64,000 nucleotides of DNA, from positions 1,901,501-1,965,500 of the forward strand of contig NZ_CP114035.2 in NCBI RefSeq assembly GCF_026898135.2, given 5' to 3'. Within the stretch, counting starts at the first letter, position 1, and the number at the start of each line of letters is the position of its first letter. Below are positions 59,798 through 64,000 of the stretch, one piece after another. This stretch comes from Pseudomonas fortuita (GTDB lineage Bacteria > Pseudomonadota > Gammaproteobacteria > Pseudomonadales > Pseudomonadaceae). A model generated the notes under the pieces. That model was not told where the DNA came from and did not search any database. It was given only the letters and a program-made list of their open reading frames with translations. A program made the position numbers and the translations under genes.

Positions 59798-61144
59798 ATG
59801 AGTGTCATCTTTCCGGATCTGCTGGCTGAAGTGCGCTCGTTCCGAGCGGAGCACCCAGAAATTCGTTATGTCGACCTGATTGCGCTGGATATCCCCGGGC
59901 ACTTCTACGGCAAGCGCTACCCCATGGACATGCTGGAAAAGGTTGCAGCCGGTGCACCTCTGAAGCTGCCGCAGAACTGCGTGTTGTTGGGTACCCAGGG
60001 TGGCCTTTACCCGATTGGCGATTACTGCTTTGCCGACGGCGACCCGGATGCTGCTCGGCGCCTGGTGCCGGGTACCCTGAAGCCAGTGCGCTGGGAAAAA
60101 GAAGTGATTGCCCAGATGCTCATCACCTCCGACGGCACCGACAAGCCTATCGAGTTCGAGCCCCGTGAAGTGCTGGCCCGCGTGATTCAGCGCCTGGCCA
60201 AACGCGGCATCCGCCCGGTGGTGGCTTTCGAGCTGGAGTTCTACTTGTTCGACCGCAAGCTCGACAACGGCCTGCCACAGTACCCACGGGACACCGCGAC
60301 CGGGGACGAGGACGACCAGCCGAACATGCACATCGAGCGGCTTTCACGCTTCTCGTCGGTGCTGCACGAGATGGTCGATGGCGCCAACGAGCAGGGTGTG
60401 CCGGCGAACGTCATCACCGCAGAGCTGGGCCCTGGCCAGTTCGAGATCAATTTTTCCCACAGCGACGATGCGCTGAGCGCGGCGGACTGGTCGGCGCTGT
60501 TCTGCCGCAGTACCCGCGGTATCGCCATGAAGCACGGCTACCGTGCCAGCTTCATGAGCAAGCCATACCTGGACGCGCCGGGCAGCGGCATGCATGTGCA
60601 CGTCAGCCTGTATGACGCTGCCGGCAACAACATCCTGGCTGGCGCGCAGCAGCGCAAGCTGCGCCATGCGGTGGCGGGGTGCCTGGAGCTGCTGCCGCAC
60701 TGCATGCCGATCTTCGCCCCCAACCACAATGCTTACCGCCGCTACGGCGCCATGGTGAACGCGGCGAGCAAGGCCAGCTGGGGCTTCGAAGACCGTGATG
60801 CGTGCATTCGCATCCCCGAGTCCGACCCGCGCAACCTGCGCATCGAACACCGCATCGCCGGTGCCGATGCCAACCCGTACCTGGTGTTGGCGGCCATTCT
60901 GACCGGCATGGAGCATGGCCTGGACCGTGGCGTCGAGCCCATCGCCCCGCTGAACGAAAACCGTCAGAGCGGTATCGACTTCCCCAAAGATGCCCTCGGT
61001 GCCCTGGCCGCCATGCGTCACCACCCGGTGGTCAACGAAGGCTTGGGCAGTGAGTTCGTGATGGTGTACTGCGAGAACAAATACCAGGAACAACTGGACT
61101 TCATGCGCCACATCGATGCCCGCGAATACCGCTGGTTCCTGTAG
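59798..61144 (+). CDS. puuA: Gamma-glutamylpolyamine synthetase (glutamine synthetase family)
   Basis: A 448-residue enzyme of the glutamine synthetase fold, which ligates glutamate to a polyamine (putrescine, spermidine) using ATP. Visible motifs: FELEFYLFDR and ELGPGQFEINFSHSDD for metal and glutamate, SGMHVHVSLYD, NHNAYRRYG and RIEHRIAGADANPYLVLAAIL. It resembles PuuA/SpuI more than GlnA (no adenylylation loop). AAGGATAAG precedes the ATG. It heads the catabolic operon continued by the PuuD-like hydrolase. The exact polyamine is open. Confidence 0.87.
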   Translation: MSVIFPDLLAEVRSFRAEHPEIRYVDLIALDIPGHFYGKRYPMDMLEKVAAGAPLKLPQNCVLLGTQGGLYPIGDYCFADGDPDAARRLVPGTLKPVRWEKEVIAQMLITSDGTDKPIEFEPREVLARVIQRLAKRGIRPVVAFELEFYLFDRKLDNGLPQYPRDTATGDEDDQPNMHIERLSRFSSVLHEMVDGANEQGVPANVITAELGPGQFEINFSHSDDALSAADWSALFCRSTRGIAMKHGYRASFMSKPYLDAPGSGMHVHVSLYDAAGNNILAGAQQRKLRHAVAGCLELLPHCMPIFAPNHNAYRRYGAMVNAASKASWGFEDRDACIRIPESDPRNLRIEHRIAGADANPYLVLAAILTGMEHGLDRGVEPIAPLNENRQSGIDFPKDALGALAAMRHHPVVNEGLGSEFVMVYCENKYQEQLDFMRHIDAREYRWFL

Positions 61145-61219
61145 GTGGCGAAGTCCAGACAGCGACGCTGCACCCTCCCTTTCACTACAACACGCAATAT
61201 GGATTTGCCGGAGGAAGAT

Positions 61220-61993
61220 ATGCCCCGTGTGCCCGTTATCGGCATTACCGCATGCACCAGCATGATCGAGCTACATGCAACCCAGACCATCAGCGAGAAA
61301 TACGCGCGTGCGGCGGCCAAGGCAGCGTGTGGGTTGCCCATCGTGATTCCCAGCCTAGGTGAGCTGATGGACAGCGCCGATATTCTCGACGTGGTGGACG
61401 GGCTGATTTTCACCGGTTCACCGTCCAACATCGAGCCGTTCCACTACAACGGCGCGGCCAGTGCAGAGGGCACGCTGCACGACCCGCTGCGTGATGCCAC
61501 CACGTTGCCGCTGATGCGTGCGGCCATCGCCGCCGGCGTGCCGGTGCTCGGCATTTGCCGGGGCTTCCAGGAAATGAACGTGGCACTGGGCGGCACGCTG
61601 CACCAGAAAGTCCACGAGACCGGCGTGTTCATGGACCACCGCGAAGGCAAGGACGAGCCCCTGGACAAGCAATATGGGCCGCGCCACACCCTGCATGTAA
61701 AGCCCGGCGGCATGCTCGATCGCATGGGCTTGCCGGCGATCTTCGACGTCAATTCCATCCATGGCCAGGGCATCGATGTACTGGCCCCGGGGCTACGGGT
61801 GGAAGCGCTGGCACCCGATGGCCTGGTGGAAGCGATTTCGGTCGAGAACGGCAAGGGTTTTGCCCTGGCCGTGCAATGGCACCCCGAGTTCCAGGTCATG
61901 GACAACCCGCATTACCTGACCATCTTCCAGGCCTTTGGCAAGGCCTGCCGACAGCGCTCGGTACTGCGCCAAAGGCTGTTGCTGTCGGCCTGA
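61220..61993 (+). CDS. puuD: Gamma-glutamyl-GABA hydrolase (PuuD-like)
   Basis: A 257-residue class-I glutamine amidotransferase-like hydrolase. The nucleophile elbow is VLGICRGFQEMNVALGG with the catalytic Cys; the His-Glu pair is in VQWHPEF. It removes glutamate from gamma-glutamyl-GABA to give GABA. GAGGAAG lies directly before the ATG at 61220; an in-frame ATG at 61199 is less likely. It lies 75 bases after the synthetase gene. Confidence 0.88.
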   Translation: MPRVPVIGITACTSMIELHATQTISEKYARAAAKAACGLPIVIPSLGELMDSADILDVVDGLIFTGSPSNIEPFHYNGAASAEGTLHDPLRDATTLPLMRAAIAAGVPVLGICRGFQEMNVALGGTLHQKVHETGVFMDHREGKDEPLDKQYGPRHTLHVKPGGMLDRMGLPAIFDVNSIHGQGIDVLAPGLRVEALAPDGLVEAISVENGKGFALAVQWHPEFQVMDNPHYLTIFQAFGKACRQRSVLRQRLLLSA

Positions 61994-62062
61994 ACACCGA
62001 CCGTTCCCAACTATAAAAGTACCCGCGCAGCCTGGCCGCGCAACTTGATGGAGTAGAAGTCA

Positions 62063-63421
62063 ATGAGTGAAAAGAATTCGCAGACCCTTGCCTGGCAATC
62101 GATGAGCCGCGACCATCACCTGGCCCCGTTCAGCGATGTCAAACAACTGGCTGAGAAAGGCCCGCGCATCATCACCTCGGCCAAGGGCGTGTACCTTTGG
62201 GACAGCGAGGGCAACAAGATTCTCGATGGCATGGCCGGCCTGTGGTGCGTGGCGGTCGGCTACGGTCGCGATGAGCTGGCCGAAGTTGCCAGCCAGCAGA
62301 TGAAGCAGCTGCCTTACTACAACCTGTTCTTCCAGACCGCGCACCCCCCTGCGCTGGAGCTGGCCAAGGCAATCGCCGATGTGGCGCCGCAAGGCATGAA
62401 CCATGTGTTCTTCACCGGCTCCGGCTCTGAAGGCAACGACACCGTGCTGCGCATGGTGCGCCATTACTGGGCGCTGAAGGGCAAGAAGAGCAAGCAGGTC
62501 ATCATTGGCCGCATCAACGGCTACCACGGTTCTACCGTGGCGGGCGCAGCCTTGGGTGGCATGAGCGGCATGCACCAGCAGGGCGGGGTGATCCCGGATA
62601 TCGTGCACATCCCGCAGCCGTACTGGTTCGGCGAAGGCGGCGACATGACCGAGGCCGACTTCGGCGTGTGGGCGGCCGAGCAGTTGGAAAAGAAGATTCT
62701 TGAAGTTGGCGTAGACAACGTTGCCGCCTTCATCGCCGAACCGATCCAGGGCGCCGGTGGCGTGATTATTCCGCCGCAAACCTACTGGCCGAAGGTGAAG
62801 GAAATTCTCGCCAGGTACGACATCCTGTTCGTTGCCGATGAAGTGATTTGCGGCTTCGGCCGCACCGGTGAATGGTTCGGTACCGACTACTACGACCTCA
62901 AGCCCGACCTGATGACCATTGCCAAGGGACTGACCTCTGGTTACATCCCCATGGGCGGGGTAATCGTGCGTGACGAAGTGGCCAAGGTCATCAGCGAAGG
63001 CGGTGACTTCAACCATGGCTTTACCTATTCCGGCCACCCGGTTGCAGCTGCGGTAGGCCTGGAGAACCTGCGCATCCTGCGTGACGAGCAGATCATCCAG
63101 CAGGTGCACGATAAAACCGCGCCGTACCTGCAACAACGCCTGCGCGAACTGGCCGACCACCCGTTGGTGGGCGAAGTGCGCGGCCTGGGCATGCTCGGCG
63201 CAATCGAGCTGGTGAAAGACAAGGCCACCCGCGCCCGTTACGAAGGCAAAGGTGTCGGCATGATCTGCCGCCAGCACTGTTTCGACAACGGCCTGATCAT
63301 GCGCGCCGTGGGCGACACCATGATCATCGCGCCGCCGCTGGTGATCAGCATCGAGGAGATCGACGAGCTGGTGGAAAAAGCCCGCAAGTGCCTGGACCTG
63401 ACCTACGAGGCTGTGCGGTAA
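62063..63421 (+). CDS. spuC: Putrescine/polyamine-pyruvate aminotransferase
   Basis: A 452-residue class-III PLP aminotransferase. The PLP lysine is Lys288 in [16 protein letters not shown]; other marks are [37 protein letters not shown], and [17 protein letters not shown]. It matches SpuC-type polyamine:pyruvate aminotransferases of pseudomonads, which oxidise putrescine or its derivatives. It lies 69 bases after the hydrolase gene and is likely part of the same operon. A perfect 12-bp hairpin at 63461-63488 ends the unit. Confidence 0.9.
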   Translation: MSEKNSQTLAWQSMSRDHHLAPFSDVKQLAEKGPRIITSAKGVYLWDSEGNKILDGMAGLWCVAVGYGRDELAEVASQQMKQLPYYNLFFQTAHPPALELAKAIADVAPQGMNHVFFTGSGSEGNDTVLRMVRHYWALKGKKSKQVIIGRINGYHGSTVAGAALGGMSGMHQQGGVIPDIVHIPQPYWFGEGGDMTEADFGVWAAEQLEKKILEVGVDNVAAFIAEPIQGAGGVIIPPQTYWPKVKEILARYDILFVADEVICGFGRTGEWFGTDYYDLKPDLMTIAKGLTSGYIPMGGVIVRDEVAKVISEGGDFNHGFTYSGHPVAAAVGLENLRILRDEQIIQQVHDKTAPYLQQRLRELADHPLVGEVRGLGMLGAIELVKDKATRARYEGKGVGMICRQHCFDNGLIMRAVGDTMIIAPPLVISIEEIDELVEKARKCLDLTYEAVR

Positions 63422-63460
63422 GGGCAGAGGTTTTGCCTGTAGATTTTCAGCGCCTGTGAT

Positions 63461-63488
63461 ATCGAGCGCCGCCCACGCGGCGCTCGAT
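63461..63488 (+). terminator. Strong hairpin after spuC
   Basis: ATCGAGCGCCGC pairs perfectly with GCGGCGCTCGAT around the loop CCAC. No T run follows, so it may act with Rho or protect the message end. Confidence 0.6.
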
Positions 63489-63600
63489 CTACGCCCCAAC
63501 CGCAAAACCCACGTCAGGCCCCCAAAGCAATTTGCTTTGTGAGATGAATCCTGTACTTTTCAAGGCATTATTTTCCCGTCTGAAAGTCGCGATTCAACTA

Positions 63601-64000
63601 TGAAAGTGCACGAAGAAATCGAAGGCCTGGCAGTACTGATTCGCGACCTGCGCAAGTTCAAAGGCCTGACGCTGGGCGAGCTGGCTCAGCGTATAGGCCG
63701 TTCGGTGGGCTTTCTGTCCCAGGTCGAACGGGGCGTGTCGCGCCCGACCGTGGCCGACCTCACAGCCATCAGTGAAGAGCTCGGCGTCTCGACCGCCTAC
63801 TTTTACAAGCTGGACAAGCCCCGCGAGCTCGACTGGGTCACCCGCCCTCACGAGCGGCGTACCCTTCACCTGGCGGGTGGCATCACCGATGTGCTGGCAT
63901 CCCCCACGATAACGGGCGCGTTCTCCATGCTCGATAGCCACCTGGAGCCAGGGGCCAGCAGTGGCGAGGAGTACCTGGACGACAGCTCGGAGCAGGGCTG
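63601..64000 (+). CDS. XRE-cupin regulator, partial at window edge
   Basis: The first 133 codons of a second PuuR-like regulator, cut by the window end. MKVHEEIEGLAVLIRDLRKFKGLTLGELAQRIGRSVGFLSQVERGVSRPTVADLTAISEELGVSTAYFYKL is nearly the same as the HTH of the gene at 59216; the cupin start (ASSGEEYLDDSSEQG) follows. The promoter region shares CTGTACTTTTCA at the same distance from the ATG (50 bases against 51). It would regulate a downstream unit, probably a second set of polyamine genes, or act with its paralogue. Confidence 0.85.

Noticed and set aside
62060..63505. A 481-codon open frame opposite the spuC gene
   Set aside because: Antisense shadow of a well-recognised aminotransferase with no family of its own.
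1..64000. CRISPR arrays, rRNA and tRNA genes
   Set aside because: I saw no regularly spaced repeats of CRISPR type, and no complete tRNA or rRNA sequence in the window.

Overview
The window looks like chromosomal DNA of a Pseudomonas of the P. putida group. This rests on the high-GC coding style, Pseudomonas-typical families (DUF2790, DUF2388, FecI/FecR/TonB receptor cassettes, a SpuC-type aminotransferase with PuuA-like and PuuD-like enzymes, cynR-cynTS) and P. putida-style REP elements. The species call is inference.

Region 1 (1-17640) is the late region of a siphovirus-type prophage, all on the + strand: HK97-like capsid, connector and head-closure proteins, tail tube, a tail assembly chaperone with a -1 frameshift extension, a 1923-residue tape measure, tail-tip proteins, a tail fibre with an SGNH esterase-like domain, a GH19 endolysin, and Rz with a nested Rz1. 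Portal, protease, terminase and the lysogeny genes would lie left of the window. Hairpin terminators of one style separate the modules.

Region 2 (17700-22250) is the accessory right flank of the prophage. It holds an AT-richer two-gene unit (ABC/OLD-type ATPase plus a DUF4276/TOPRIM-like protein) that looks like an undescribed or divergent anti-phage module. A lone STAND/AAA-type ATPase gene follows. It lies between two sites of matching architecture (paired direct decamers, a shared core CAAATCCCTAT, paired direct decamers) that I read as attachment sites of tandemly inserted elements.

Region 3 (22295-40020) contains a TonB receptor/FecR/FecI cassette, a GFA protein, a DUF3455-ECF sigma-anti-sigma group, a cytosine-deaminase-like amidohydrolase, DUF2790, cynS-cynT with divergent cynR, a chorismate mutase, a frameshifted tyrosine recombinase, and dmeR-dmeF (Co/Ni efflux) with two operator repeats. 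A second TonB cassette follows, whose sigma and FecR genes are fused by a deletion.

Region 4 (40316-47850) is a patchwork: a FlaR-like kinase, GrpB, a decayed FAD oxidoreductase, peroxiredoxin-DsbA-LtrA, an ABM monooxygenase, relics of a second dsbA and of a kefB/kefC gene, an LLM oxidoreductase and an internally deleted IS1182-type transposase. Copies of one short dispersed repeat mark this stretch and its flanks.

Region 5 (48010-64000) is more ordinary: a GAF histidine kinase, cupin and GNAT genes, an NCS1 transporter, two L,D-transpeptidases, a MarT/FidL-like pair followed by small secreted proteins, an SDR with a LysR regulator, and a polyamine catabolic cluster (gamma-glutamylpolyamine synthetase, PuuD-like hydrolase, SpuC-type aminotransferase) framed by two paralogous XRE-cupin regulators. 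The second regulator is cut by the window edge.
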